A DNA stretch of 64,000 nucleotides from the NCBI GenBank assembly GCA_029207755.1, contig JARCOQ010000005.1:49999563-50063562 (forward strand), in the 5' to 3' direction. Positions 23,931-37,588 of this stretch are shown here, piece after piece. The notes under the pieces are model-generated. The model saw only the letters and a list, made by a program, of their open reading frames with translations. It did not search any database and was not told where the DNA came from. Each line of letters starts with the position of its first letter. Within the stretch, counting starts at the first letter, position 1. The DNA is from Chamaea fasciata. Lineage: Eukaryota > Chordata > Aves > Passeriformes > Sylviidae. Both the position numbers and the translations under genes were made by a program.

Positions 23931-25067
23931 GGTGTCTTCACGCCCTCAAGCTTTTCTCCATCCTTTTTTTTTGACCCTAATTGCTCCTCCACTCGCCGTG
24001 ATGCTTTTGGTTGCATGAGATAGGGGCTGCCTGGGTCACAGGAGCAGCCCAGGGAAGCAGGAGGCACGGAAGGAAAAGCGGAGGGCAACAGGCAGAAGCC
24101 ATTTCCAAAGCGCTTTCCGTCTTGAATGCTGCCAAGACAAAGCACACCCTGTGCTTTCTGGATGGAGCTCGAGCACCTCAGCAATGAGCCGAATGTTTAG
24201 GCTGCAGACACCGGGGCTTGCTATCCCTGCTTCTCCTTTGCCTCGGTGTATTTTACACAAGCAGGCAATGAACGCAACCAGGTGCCTACAACCAGAAGCA
24301 GGCACGGCAACAGTTCAGCCACATCCAATTTAACCTCAGCGGAGAAGGAGAAGCGCTAAAGCAGCAGCGAGTACCGCAAAACCACCGCATCAGGGGGAAC
24401 GCCAAACATGTCTTTGGTGATTTCTACTGCTGGGACACGGTCACACTTGTCTGTGCGGTGCAACCACCAAGGGTTTCTATCCTCCTCTCCCGAAAAAACG
24501 AGTGCTACGCTTTGGTTTTGCCCGGCACTGAGAGGCTGCGCTGGTAGCTTGCCGAGCTTCCCTAGCTCGCCGCAGTTCACGCGCCTTACGTAGATGACGC
24601 AGCAGAGGCTATTCAGGAAAGTTAGCGTAGGTTACGCAATCGACGTAAATCGCCTCGGCTGCCCAAGTTCCCTGGCGGATCGGGATTGCTGGTGCCCAGG
24701 GCAACTGTTTTTTTTCCTAAGGTTCAAAGCAAGAAGCTAGAGGAGGAAGTTCTGCTAAAAAATCCAAACATCAGCGGAGCTGGCAGACTTAGACCAAAAG
24801 CAGAAAAAGCTGAAAAGATGCTCGGTGTTCCAAGCTGCACACTTCGATTTTCAAGCAGAGAAAGAAGGACAAAAAAGAAAAAAAATATTCTTAGCACCCT
24901 GATGAAACATTCACTACCAACTACAGATACTGGGAGGCTGAAAGTCAGAAGATGGCTTTAACATCCCTTTTCTTCACGGGCTTAACGGTCATTTTCTTGG
25001 ACAACACCTCATCTAAGCTTTAAGGCCTTAGCAGAAGTTTTACCATCTTTCCCATTCACTTTCTATA
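21938..25067 (+). repeat. Array unit 8 (3130 bp)
   Basis: Poly(A) is 29 nt (23900-23928). Haplotype is CAGCCACT, equal to unit 3. Confidence 0.98.
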
Positions 25068-27027
25068 AAATTCCTCTTAGTGGGCAATGAAGGAAATCAG
25101 TCCTATTTCATATCTGCCAATCATAGAATCACCTCTTTCTTCTAGAGAAAGAAAACCAAACCAAAACCAAACCGAACCAAAAAACCCCAACGAAACAACA
25201 ACAACAAACCACAGAAGAAAGCAGACAAAAAAACCAAACCAACAGGTTTCTGAAACTTGCTTTGAAAGAGAAAAGCTGGATTCCAAGACTAACTGTGAAG
25301 CATCCTCCTTTGACTAGAAATGGGATTTCCCACCCCAGGACACAGCAGTGCCCAGGGTAGCCCCCGAACCCTGCAGAGCCCAGCTCTGCTGAGGTGGGGA
25401 GCAGCTTTGGTCTCTTCTTCCAGGCAGCCTGGAGCAAGCACAAACAGCAGCAGACAAAGCTCACCCAAGCCCCTGGCTTCATGACCTCCTAGGCAGAGCA
25501 ACAGCAGTCATGAATATTTAATCCAAATATACTCTGTTGATTTATCAACGAGTCTTTTTGGCATGACTTGAAACCTACACAATTAAATATAGTAGAGAGG
25601 ATGTAGAAAGGAGTGAAATTTCAGGTCCACAATACCTTCCTTCGGTTTTGCTAGGGCTACGCAAGAAAACAGCCACAGGAAGATAGAAGATGATCTATTA
25701 AATCAAGACCAACTTTTTTGGTGAACATCTTGTACACAAGAAGAGAGTTTTAACGGGGATGCCTGCTCCTTGCAAAGCACCTACATTTTATTTTAGACAA
25801 GAAGGAATACGGAGGAGATACAGTCACATTCTACTTTTACTGCAGCTGAATGAGCAGCGGTCTCAGTGTTCACTGAAGAATGAGAATTGGCATTGGTTTG
25901 AAACACTCAATGAAGATGTCAATGGCATTTGCTTTTCTAAAGAACTTCTTCTGCCCGTGTAAGATTTTTCTTTAAAGTGCATTTTAGGAAAAAGAAGAGT
26001 AATAATAATAATTAAAAAAAACCAAAAATCAGTAAGACCCCAAAATCCACGAGAAGTATTTTTGGAGCTGCCATCAACAATCCATAGCCTTAAGTCCAGC
26101 CACAGAACAGAAGCAGCTCCAGTGACTCAGCCACGTCACGTGAGTTCCAGTAGCCTCGAATGCACTGAAGGCATTGTGTCTTGCTTCATTGGGTACTATG
26201 TTGCACTGTACGGAAGTCTATCAAAGCCAGCTGAATGAAATGAACAATTATTTCTATTTCAAGAAGGAAAAGCACTTGACCAGGAAATACAGAAGAAGAC
26301 TGGACAGAGATTGGCAAATAAGGCAAGACTGCAGCACCCCTTGCTAAAACACCAAATGAACACCTGCAAAACACAGAAAAAAGTCTGCCTTCTTCTTTTA
26401 TCGTCGCTAAAGTGGACAGTCTACCTGCTTCCTGGGTCCAAACATAGTTCAAACTGCAAATTGTTCGTTTGTTTCAACTGCACGGTGAAGAATCCTCAGC
26501 AAACCATGCCCTGCTCCATTTATGATCAACGTATTCTTGTTCGGCTTCTTGGGAAAGTTTCCAAGGAGATTTTCATCATATTGGTCGTGATGAAATACTA
26601 AAGAAACCACCCAGGAATCGCATTTTCTAACGACAGAACTGCTCCTGACATCTGTAGCAAAATTTAATTTGCTTTTCTTTGTCCTCTAACGCACCCATTA
26701 ATATTGGTCACTTAACAACACTGAGCTCTCTTCACTTGCACTTGCACTTTCGGTTTCTTTTTTTTCCAGCTTGATGCTGCCTCAGAAACGATGTCTGCAG
26801 GAGCTGCACGTTAGACAGGCACGTCAGCTCTTCAGAAAGTGGAGGCTGTAAGGATTAAAAGGGACTCTCTCAAGTGGAAGGCAGGATTCTGGCTTGCAGG
26901 GCTGCTGTCCATGCTCAGAAGGACAGCAGCAAGGTAACACTCAGCTGTTCTTAAGGTAAAATTCAAGCTTCCTGCCTTAGAAAGAAGGCTAAGTTTTTAC
27001 CTCAGCTCTACCCTCTCCAAGTTCTAG

Positions 27028-27061
<34 letters not shown>

Positions 27062-28198
27062 GGTGTCTTCACGCCCTCAAGCTTTTCTCCATCCTTTTTT
27101 TTTGACCCTAATTGCTCCTCCACTCGCCGTGATGCTTTTGGTTGCATGAGATAGGGGCTGCCTGGGTCACAGGAGCAGCCCAGGGAAGCAGGAGGCACGG
27201 AAGGAAAAGCGGAGGGCAACAGGCAGAAGCCATTTCCAAAGCGCTTTCCGTCTTGAATGCTGCCAAGACAAAGCACACCCTGTGCTTTCTGGATGGAGCT
27301 CGAGCACCTCAGCAATGAGCCGAATGTTTAGGCTGCAGACACCGGGGCTTGCTATCCCTGCTTCTCCTTTGCCTCGGTGTATTTTACACAAGCAGGCAAT
27401 GAACGCAACCAGGTGCCTACAACCAGAAGCAGGCACGGCAACAGTTCAGCCACATCCAATTTAACCTCAGCGGAGAAGGAGAAGCGCTAAAGCAGCAGCG
27501 AGTACCGCAAAACCACCGCATCAGGGGGAACGCCAAACATGTCTTTGGTGATTTCTACTGCTGGGACACGGTCACACTTGTCTGTGCGGTGCAACCACCA
27601 AGGGTTTCTATCCTCCTCTCCCGAAAAAACGAGTGCTACGCTTTGGTTTTGCCCGGCACTGAGAGGCTGCGCTGGTAGCTTGCCGAGCTTCCCTAGCTCG
27701 CCGCAGTTCACGCGCCTTACGTAGATGACGCAGCAGAGGCTATTCAGGAAAGTTAGCGTAGGTTACGCAATCGACGTAAATCGCCTCGGCTGCCCAAGTT
27801 CCCTGGCGGATCGGGATTGCTGGTGCCCAGGGCAACTGTTTTTTTTCCTAAGGTTCAAAGCAAGAAGCTAGAGGAGGAAGTTCTGCTAAAAAATCCAAAC
27901 ATCAGCGGAGCTGGCAGACTTAGACCAAAAGCAGAAAAAGCTGAAAAGATGCTCGGTGTTCCAAGCTGCACACTTCGATTTTCAAGCAGAGAAAGAAGGA
28001 CAAAAAAGAAAAAAAATATTCTTAGCACCCTGATGAAACATTCACTACCAACTACAGATACTGGGAGGCTGAAAGTCAGAAGATGGCTTTAACATCCCTT
28101 TTCTTCACGGGCTTAACGGTCATTTTCTTGGACAACACCTCATCTAAGCTTTAAGGCCTTAGCAGAAGTTTTACCATCTTTCCCATTCACTTTCTATA
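25068..28198 (+). repeat. Array unit 9 (3131 bp)
   Basis: Poly(A) is 30 nt (27030-27059). Haplotype is CGCGTACT, equal to unit 4 apart from one extra A. Confidence 0.98.
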
Positions 28199-30158
28199 AA
28201 ATTCCTCTTAGTGGGCAATGAAGGAAATCAGTCCTATTTCATATCTGCCAATCATAGAATCACCTCTTTCTTCTAGAGAAAGAAAACCAAACCAAAACCA
28301 AACCGAACCAAAAAACCCCAACAAAACAACAACAACAAACCACAGAAGAAAGCAGACAAAAAAACCAAACCAACAGGTTTCTGAAACTTGCTTTGAAAGA
28401 GAAAAGCTGGATTCCAAGACTAACTGTGAAGCATCCTCCTTTGACTAGAAATGGGATTTCCCACCCCAGGACACAGCAGTGCCCAGGGTAGCCCCCGAAC
28501 CCTGCAGAGCCCAGCTCTGCTGAGGTGGGGAGCAGCTTTGGTCTCTTCTTCCAGGCAGCCTGGAGCAAGCACAAACAGCAGCAGACAAAGCTCACCCAAG
28601 CCCCTGGCTTCATGACCTCCTAGGCAGAGCAACAGCAGTCATGAATATTTAATCCAAATATACTCTGTTGATTTATCAACGAGTCTTTTTGGCATGACTT
28701 GAAACCTACACAATTAAATATAGTAGAGAGGATGTAGAAAGGAGTGAAATTTCAGGTCCACAATACCTTCCTTCGGTTTTGCTAGGGCTACGCAAGAAAA
28801 CAGCCACAGGAAGATAGAAGATGATCTATTAAATCAAGACCAACTTTTTTGGTGAACATCTTGTACACAAGAAGAGAGTTTTAACGGGGATGCCTGCTCC
28901 TTGCAAAGCACCTACATTTTATTTTAGACAAGAAGGAATACGGAGGAGATACAGTCACATTCTACTTTTACTGCAGCTGAATGAGCAGCGGTCTCAGTGT
29001 TCACTGAAGAATGAGAATTGGCATTGGTTTGAAACACTCAATGAAGATGTCAATGGCATTTGCTTTTCTAAAGAACTTCTTCTGCCCGTGTAAGATTTTT
29101 CTTTAAAGTGCATTTTAGGAAAAAGAAGAGTAATAATAATAATTAAAAAAAACCAAAAATCAGTAAGACCCCAAAATCCACGAGAAGTATTTTTGGAGCT
29201 GCCATCAACAATCCATAGCCTTAAGTCCAGCCACAGAACAGAAGCAGCTCCAGTGACTCAGCCACGTCACGTGAGTTCCAGTAGCCTCGAATGCACTGAA
29301 GGCATTGTGTCTTGCTTCATTGGGTACTATGTTGCACTGTACGGAAGTCTATCAAAGCCAGCTGAATGAAATGAACAATTATTTCTATTTCAAGAAGGAA
29401 AAGCACTTGACCAGGAAATACAGAAGAAGAGTGGACAGAGATTGGCAAATAAGGCAAGACTGCAGCACCCCTTGCTAAAACACCAAATGAACACCTGCAA
29501 AACACAGAAAAAAGTCTGCCTTCTTCTTTTATCGTCGCTAAAGTGGACAGTCTACCTGCTTCCTGGGTCCAAACATAGTTCAAACTGCAAATTGTTCGTT
29601 TGTTTCAACTGCACGGTGAAGAATCCTCAGCAAACCATGCCCTGCTCCATTTATGATCAACGTATTCTTGTTCGGCTTCTTGGGAAAGTTTCCAAGGAGA
29701 TTTTCATCATATTGGTCGTGATGAAATACTAAAGAAACCACCCAGGAATCGCATTTTCTAACGACAGAACTGCTCCTGACATCTGTAGCAAAATTTAATT
29801 TGCTTTTCTTTGTCCTCTAACGCACCCATTAATATTGGTCACTTAACAACACTGAGCTCTCTTCACTTGCACTTACACTTTCGGTTTCTTTTTTTTCCAG
29901 CTTGATGCTGCCTCAGAAACGATGTCTGCAGGAGCTGCACGTTAGACAGGCACGTCAGCTCTTCAGAAAGTGGAGGCTGTAAGGATTAAAAGGGACTCTC
30001 TCAAGTGGAAGGCAGGATTCTGGCTTGCAGGGCTGCTGTCCATGCTCAGAAGGACAGCAGCAAGGTAACACTCAGCTGTTCTTAAGGTAAAATTCAAGCT
30101 TCCTGCCTTAGAAAGAAGGCTAAGTTTTTACCTCAGCTCTACCCTCTCCAAGTTCTAG

Positions 30159-30191
<33 letters not shown>

Positions 30192-31328
30192 GGTGTCTTC
30201 ACGCCCTCAAGCTTTTCTCCATCCTTTTTTTTTGACCCTAATTGCTCCTCCACTCGCCGTGATGCTTTTGGTTGCATGAGATAGGGGCTGCCTGGGTCAC
30301 AGGAGCAGCCCAGGGAAGCAGGAGGCACGGAAGGAAAAGCGGAGGGCAACAGGCAGAAGCCATTTCCAAAGCGCTTTCCGTCTTGAATGCTGCCAAGACA
30401 AAGCACACCCTGTGCTTTCTGGATGGAGCTCGAGCACCTCAGCAATGAGCCGAATGTTTAGGCTGCAGACACCGGGGCTTGCTATCCCTGCTTCTCCTTT
30501 GCCTCGGTGTATTTTACACAAGCAGGCAATGAACGCAACCAGGTGCCTACAACCAGAAGCAGGCACGGCAACAGTTCAGCCACATCCAATTTAACCTCAG
30601 CGGAGAAGGAGAAGCGCTAAAGCAGCAGCGAGTACCGCAAAACCACCGCATCAGGGGGAACGCCAAACATGTCTTTGGTGATTTCTACTGCTGGGACACG
30701 GTCACACTTGTCTGTGCGGTGCAACCACCAAGGGTTTCTATCCTCCTCTCCCGAAAAAACGAGTGCTACGCTTTGGTTTTGCCCGGCACTGAGAGGCTGC
30801 GCTGGTAGCTTGCCGAGCTTCCCTAGCTCGCCGCAGTTCACGCGCCTTACGTAGATGACGCAGCAGAGGCTATTCAGGAAAGTTAGCGTAGGTTACGCAA
30901 TCGACGTAAATCGCCTCGGCTGCCCAAGTTCCCTGGCGGATCGGGATTGCTGGTGCCCAGGGCAACTGTTTTTTTTCCTAAGGTTCAAAGCAAGAAGCTA
31001 GAGGAGGAAGTTCTGCTAAAAAATCCAAACATCAGCGGAGCTGGCAGACTTAGACCAAAAGCAGAAAAAGCTGAAAAGATGCTCGGTGTTCCAAGCTGCA
31101 CACTTCGATTTTCAAGCAGAGAAAGAAGGACAAAAAAGAAAAAAAATATTCTTAGCACCCTGATGAAACATTCACTACCAACTACAGATACTGGGAGGCT
31201 GAAAGTCAGAAGATGGCTTTAACATCCCTTTTCTTCACGGGCTTAACGGTCATTTTCTTGGACAACACCTCATCTAAGCTTTAAGGCCTTAGCAGAAGTT
31301 TTACCATCTTTCCCATTCACTTTCTATA
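28199..31328 (+). repeat. Array unit 10 (3130 bp)
   Basis: Poly(A) is 29 nt (30161-30189). Haplotype is CAGGTACT with A at 1677, equal to unit 5. Confidence 0.98.
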
Positions 31329-33288
31329 AAATTCCTCTTAGTGGGCAATGAAGGAAATCAGTCCTATTTCATATCTGCCAATCATAGAATCACCTCTTTC
31401 TTCTAGAGAAAGAAAACCAAACCAAAACCAAACCGAACCAAAAAACCCCAACGAAACAACAACAACAAACCACAGAAGAAAGCAGACAAAAAAACCAAAC
31501 CAACAGGTTTCTGAAACTTGCTTTGAAAGAGAAAAGCTGGATTCCAAGACTAACTGTGAAGCATCCTCCTTTGACTAGAAATGGGATTTCCCACCCCAGG
31601 ACACAGCAGTGCCCAGGGTAGCCCCCGAACCCTGCAGAGCCCAGCTCTGCTGAGGTGGGGAGCAGCTTTGGTCTCTTCTTCCAGGCAGCCTGGAGCAAGC
31701 ACAAACAGCAGCAGACAAAGCTCACCCAAGCCCCTGGCTTCATGACCTCCTAGGCAGAGCAACAGCAGTCATGAATATTTAATCCAAATATACTCTGTTG
31801 ATTTATCAACGAGTCTTTTTGGCATGACTTGAAACCTACACAATTAAATATAGTAGAGAGGATGTAGAAAGGAGTGAAATTTCAGGTCCACAATACCTTC
31901 CTTCGGTTTTGCTAGGGCTACGCAAGAAAACAGCCACAGGAAGATAGAAGATGATCTATTAAATCAAGACCAACTTTTTTGGTGAACATCTTGTACACAA
32001 GAAGAGAGTTTTAACGGGGATGCCTGCTCCTTGCAAAGCACCTACATTTTATTTTAGACAAGAAGGAATACGGAGGAGATACAGTCACATTCTACTTTTA
32101 CTGCAGCTGAATGAGCAGCGGTCTCAGTGTTCACTGAAGAATGAGAATTGGCATTGGTTTGAAACACTCAATGAAGATGTCAATGGCATTTGCTTTTCTA
32201 AAGAACTTCTTCTGCCCGTGTAAGATTTTTCTTTAAAGTGCATTTTAGGAAAAAGAAGAGTAATAATAATAATTAAAAAAAACCAAAAATCAGTAAGACC
32301 CCAAAATCCACGAGAAGTATTTTTGGAGCTGCCATCAACAATCCATAGCCTTAAGTCCAGCCACAGAACAGAAGCAGCTCCAGTGACTCAGCCACGTCAC
32401 GTGAGTTCCAGTAGCCTCGAATGCACTGAAGGCATTGTGTCTTGCTTCATTGGGTACTATGTTGCACTGTACGGAAGTCTATCAAAGCCAGCTGAATGAA
32501 ATGAACAATTATTTCTATTTCAAGAAGGAAAAGCACTTGACCAGGAAATACAGAAGAAGACTGGACAGAGATTGGCAAATAAGGCAAGACTGCAGCACCC
32601 CTTGCTAAAACACCAAATGAACACCTGCAAAACACAGAAAAAAGTCTGCCTTCTTCTTTTATCGTCGCTAAAGTGGACAGTCTACCTGCTTCCTGGGTCC
32701 AAACATAGTTCAAACTGCAAATTGTTCGTTTGTTTCAACTGCACGGTGAAGAATCCTCAGCAAACCATGCCCTGCTCCATTTATGATCAACGTATTCTTG
32801 TTCGGCTTCTTGGGAAAGTTTCCAAGGAGATTTTCATCATATTGGTCGTGATGAAATACTAAAGAAACCACCCAGGAATCGCATTTTCTAACGACAGAAC
32901 TGCTCCTGACATCTGTAGCAAAATTTAATTTGCTTTTCTTTGTCCTCTAACGCACCCATTAATATTGGTCACTTAACCACACTGAGCTCTCTTCACTTGC
33001 ACTTGCACTTTCGGTTTCTTTTTTTTCCAGCTTGATGCTGCCTCAGAAACGATGTCTGCAGGAGCTGCACGTTAGACAGGCACGTCAGCTCTTCAGAAAG
33101 TGGAGGCTGTAAGGATTAAAAGGGACTCTCTCAAGTGGAAGGCAGGATTCTGGCTTGCAGGGCTGCTGTCCATGCTCAGAAGGACAGCAGCAAGGTAACA
33201 CTCAGCTGTTCTTAAGGTAAAATTCAAGCTTCCTGCCTTAGAAAGAAGGCTAAGTTTTTACCTCAGCTCTACCCTCTCCAAGTTCTAG

Positions 33289-33322
<34 letters not shown>

Positions 33323-34459
33323 GGTGTCTTCACGCCCTCAAGCTTTTCTCCATCCTTTTTTTTTGACCCTAATTGCTCCTCCACTCGCCGTGATGCTTTT
33401 GGTTGCATGAGATAGGGGCTGCCTGGGTCACAGGAGCAGCCCAGGGAAGCAGGAGGCACGGAAGGAAAAGCGGAGGGCAACAGGCAGAAGCCATTTCCAA
33501 AGCGCTTTCCGTCTTGAATGCTGCCAAGACAAAGCACACCCTGTGCTTTCTGGATGGAGCTCGAGCACCTCAGCAATGAGCCGAATGTTTAGGCTGCAGA
33601 CACCGGGGCTTGCTATCCCTGCTTCTCCTTTGCCTCGGTGTATTTTACACAAGCAGGCAATGAACGCAACCAGGTGCCTACAACCAGAAGCAGGCACGGC
33701 AACAGTTCAGCCACATCCAATTTAACCTCAGCGGAGAAGGAGAAGCGCTAAAGCAGCAGCGAGTACCGCAAAACCACCGCATCAGGGGGAACGCCAAACA
33801 TGTCTTTGGTGATTTCTACTGCTGGGACACGGTCACACTTGTCTGTGCGGTGCAACCACCAAGGGTTTCTATCCTCCTCTCCCGAAAAAACGAGTGCTAC
33901 GCTTTGGTTTTGCCCGGCACTGAGAGGCTGCGCTGGTAGCTTGCCGAGCTTCCCTAGCTCGCCGCAGTTCACGCGCCTTACGTAGATGACGCAGCAGAGG
34001 CTATTCAGGAAAGTTAGCGTAGGTTACGCAATCGACGTAAATCGCCTCGGCTGCCCAAGTTCCCTGGCGGATCGGGATTGCTGGTGCCCAGGGCAACTGT
34101 TTTTTTTCCTAAGGTTCAAAGCAAGAAGCTAGAGGAGGAAGTTCTGCTAAAAAATCCAAACATCAGCGGAGCTGGCAGACTTAGACCAAAAGCAGAAAAA
34201 GCTGAAAAGATGCTCGGTGTTCCAAGCTGCACACTTCGATTTTCAAGCAGAGAAAGAAGGACAAAAAAGAAAAAAAATATTCTTAGCACCCTGATGAAAC
34301 ATTCACTACCAACTACAGATACTGGGAGGCTGAAAGTCAGAAGATGGCTTTAACATCCCTTTTCTTCACGGGCTTAACGGTCATTTTCTTGGACAACACC
34401 TCATCTAAGCTTTAAGGCCTTAGCAGAAGTTTTACCATCTTTCCCATTCACTTTCTATA
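31329..34459 (+). repeat. Array unit 11 (3131 bp)
   Basis: Poly(A) is 30 nt (33291-33320). Haplotype is CGCGTCCT, equal to unit 6 apart from one extra A. Confidence 0.98.
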
Positions 34460-37400
34460 AAATTCCTCTTAGTGGGCAATGAAGGAAATCAGTCATATTT
34501 CATATCTGCCAATCATAGAATCACCTCTTTCTTCTAGAGAAAGAAAACCAAACCAAAACCAAACCGAACCAAAAAACCCCAACGAAACAACAACAACAAA
34601 CCACAGAAGAAAGCAGACAAAAAAACCAAACCAACAGGTTTCTGAAACTTGCTTTGAAAGAGAAAAGCTGGATTCCAAGACTAACTGTGAAGCATCCTCC
34701 TTTGACTAGAAATGGGATTTCCCACCCCAGGACACAGCAGTGCCCAGGGTAGCCCCCGAACCCTGCAGAGCCCAGCTCTGCTGAGGTGGGGAGCAGCTTT
34801 GGTCTCTTCTTCCAGGCAGCCTGGAGCAAGCACAAACAGCAGCAGACAAAGCTCACCCAAGCCCCTGGCTTCATGACCTCCTAGGCAGAGCAACAGCAGT
34901 CATGAATATTTAATCCAAATATACTCTGTTGATTTATCAACGAGTCTTTTTGGCATGACTTGAAACCTACACAATTAAATATAGTAGAGAGGATGTAGAA
35001 AGGAGTGAAATTTCAGGTCCACAATACCTTCCTTCGGTTTTGCTAGGGCTACGCAAGAAAACAGCCACAGGAAGATAGAAGATGATCTATTAAATCAAGA
35101 CCAACTTTTTTGGTGAACATCTTGTACACAAGAAGAGAGTTTTAACGGGGATGCCTGCTCCTTGCAAAGCACCTACATTTTATTTTAGACAAGAAGGAAT
35201 ACGGAGGAGATACAGTCACATTCTACTTTTACTGCAGCTGAATGAGCAGCGGTCTCAGTGTTCACTGAAGAATGAGAATTGGCATTGGTTTGAAACACTC
35301 AATGAAGATGTCAATGGCATTTGCTTTTCTAAAGAACTTCTTCTGCCCGTGTAAGATTTTTCTTTAAAGTGCATTTTAGGAAAAAGAAGAGTAATAATAA
35401 TAATTAAAAAAAACCAAAAATCAGTAAGACCCCAAAATCCACGAGAAGTATTTTTGGAGCTGCCATCAACAATCCATAGCCTTAAGTCCAGCCACAGAAC
35501 AGAAGCAGCTCCAGTGACTCAGCCACGTCACGTGAGTTCCAGTAGCCTCGAATGCACTGAAGGCATTGTGTCTTGCTTCATTGGGTACTATGTTGCACTG
35601 TACGGAAGTCTATCAAAGCCAGCTGAATGAAATGAACAATTATTTCTATTTCAAGAAGGAAAAGCACTTGACCAGGAAATACAGAAGAAGACTGGACAGA
35701 GATTGGCAAATAAGGCAAGACTGCAGCACCCCTTGCTAAAACACCAAATGAACACCTGCAAAACACAGAAAAAAGTCTGCCTTCTTCTTTTATCGTCGCT
35801 AAAGTGGACAGTCTACCTGCTTCCTGGGTCCAAACATAGTTCAAACTGCAAATTGTTCGTTTGTTTCAACTGCACGGTGAAGAATCCTCAGCAAACCATG
35901 CCCTGCTCCATTTATGATCAACGTATTCTTGTTCGGCTTCTTGGGAAAGTTTCCAAGGAGATTTTCATCATATTGGTCGTGATGAAATACTAAAGAAACC
36001 ACCCAGGAATCGCATTTTCTAACGACAGAACTGCTCCTGACATCTGTAGCAAAATTTAATTTGCTTTTCTTTGTCCTCTAACGCACCCATTAATATTGGT
36101 CACTTAACCACACTGAGCTCTCTTCACTTGCACTTGCACTTTCGGTTTCTTTTTTTTCCAGCTTGATGCTGCCTCAGAAACGATGTCTGCAGGAGCTGCA
36201 CGTTAGACAGGCACGTCAGCTCTTCAGAAAGTGGAGGCTGTAAGGATTAAAAGGGACTCTCTCAAGTGGAAGGCAGGATTCTGGCTTGCAGGGCTGCTGT
36301 CCATGCTCAGAAGGACAGCAGCAAGGTAACACTCAGCTGTTCTTAAGGTAAAATTCAAGCTTCCTGCCTTAGAAAGAAGGCTAAGTTTTTACCTCAGCTC
36401 TACCCTCTCCAAGTTCTAGGCAAAAAAAAAAAAAAAAAAAAAAAAAAAAGTGGTGTCTTCACGCCCTCAAGCTTTTCTCCATCCTTTTTTTTTGACCCTA
36501 ATTGCTCCTCCACTCGCCGTGATGCTTTTGGTTGCATGAGATAGGGGCTGCCTGGGTCACAGGAGCAGCCCAGGGAAGCAGGAGGCACGGAAGGAAAAGC
36601 GGAGGGCAACAGGCAGAAGCCATTTCCAAAGCGCTTTCCGTCTTGAATGCTGCCAAGACAAAGCACACCCTGTGCTTTCTGGATGGAGCTCGAGCACCTC
36701 AGCAATGAGCCGAATGTTTAGGCTGCAGACACCGGGGCTTGCTATCCCTGCTTCTCCTTTGCCTCGGTGTATTTTACACAAGCAGGCAATGAACGCAACC
36801 AGGTGCCTACAACCAGAAGCAGGCACGGCAACAGTTCAGCCACATCCAATTTAACCTCAGCGGAGAAGGAGAAGCGCTAAAGCAGCAGCGAGTACCGCAA
36901 AACCACCGCATCAGGGGGAACGCCAAACATGTCTTTGGTGATTTCTACTGCTGGGACACGGTCACACTTGTCTGTGCGGTGCAACCACCAAGGGTTTCTA
37001 TCCTCCTCTCCCGAAAAAACGAGTGCTACGCTTTGGTTTTGCCCGGCACTGAGAGGCTGCGCTGGTAGCTTGCCGAGCTTCCCTAGCTCGCCGCAGTTCA
37101 CGCGCCTTACGTAGATGACGCAGCAGAGGCTATTCAGGAAAGTTAGCGTAGGTTACGCAATCGACGTAAATCGCCTCGGCTGCCCAAGTTCCCTGGCGGA
37201 TCGGGATTGCTGGTGCCCAGGGCAACTGTTTTTTTTCCTAAGGTTCAAAGCAAGAAGCTAGAGGAGGAAGTTCTGCTAAAAAATCCAAACATCAGCGGAG
37301 CTGGCAGACTTAGACCAAAAGCAGAAAAAGCTGAAAAGATGCTCGGTGTTCCAAGCTGCACACTTCGATTTTCAAGCAGAGAAAGAAGGACAAAAAAGAA

Positions 37401-37588
37401 AAAAAATATTCTTAGCACCCTGATGAAACATTCACTACCAACTACAGATACTGGGAGGCTGAAAGTCAGAAGATGGCTTTAACATCCCTTTTCTTCACGG
37501 GCTTAACGGTCATTTTCTTGGACAACACCTCATCTAAGCTTTAAGGCCTTAGCAGAAGTTTTACCATCTTTCCCATTCACTTTCTATA
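34460..37588 (+). repeat. Array unit 12 (3129 bp)
   Basis: Poly(A) is 28 nt (36422-36449). Haplotype is AGCGTCCT. It matches unit 7 up to position 1650 but has T at 2420 and a shorter poly(A), marking the right end of the duplicated block. Confidence 0.98.

Larger units (their letters stand above)
20763..36421 (+). repeat. Higher-order repeat, copy B (five units, 15659 bp)
   Basis: This block repeats the variant order of copy A: unit 7 tail with 2420 C, then units 8-12 matching units 3-7. It is 4 bp longer than copy A, exactly the sum of poly(A) differences (36/29/30/29/30 against 34/29/29/29/29). After 36421 the match stops: unit 12 has a 28 nt poly(A) and 2420 T, where unit 7 has 36 nt and C. 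That is the pattern left by a tandem duplication through unequal exchange. Confidence 0.85.
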
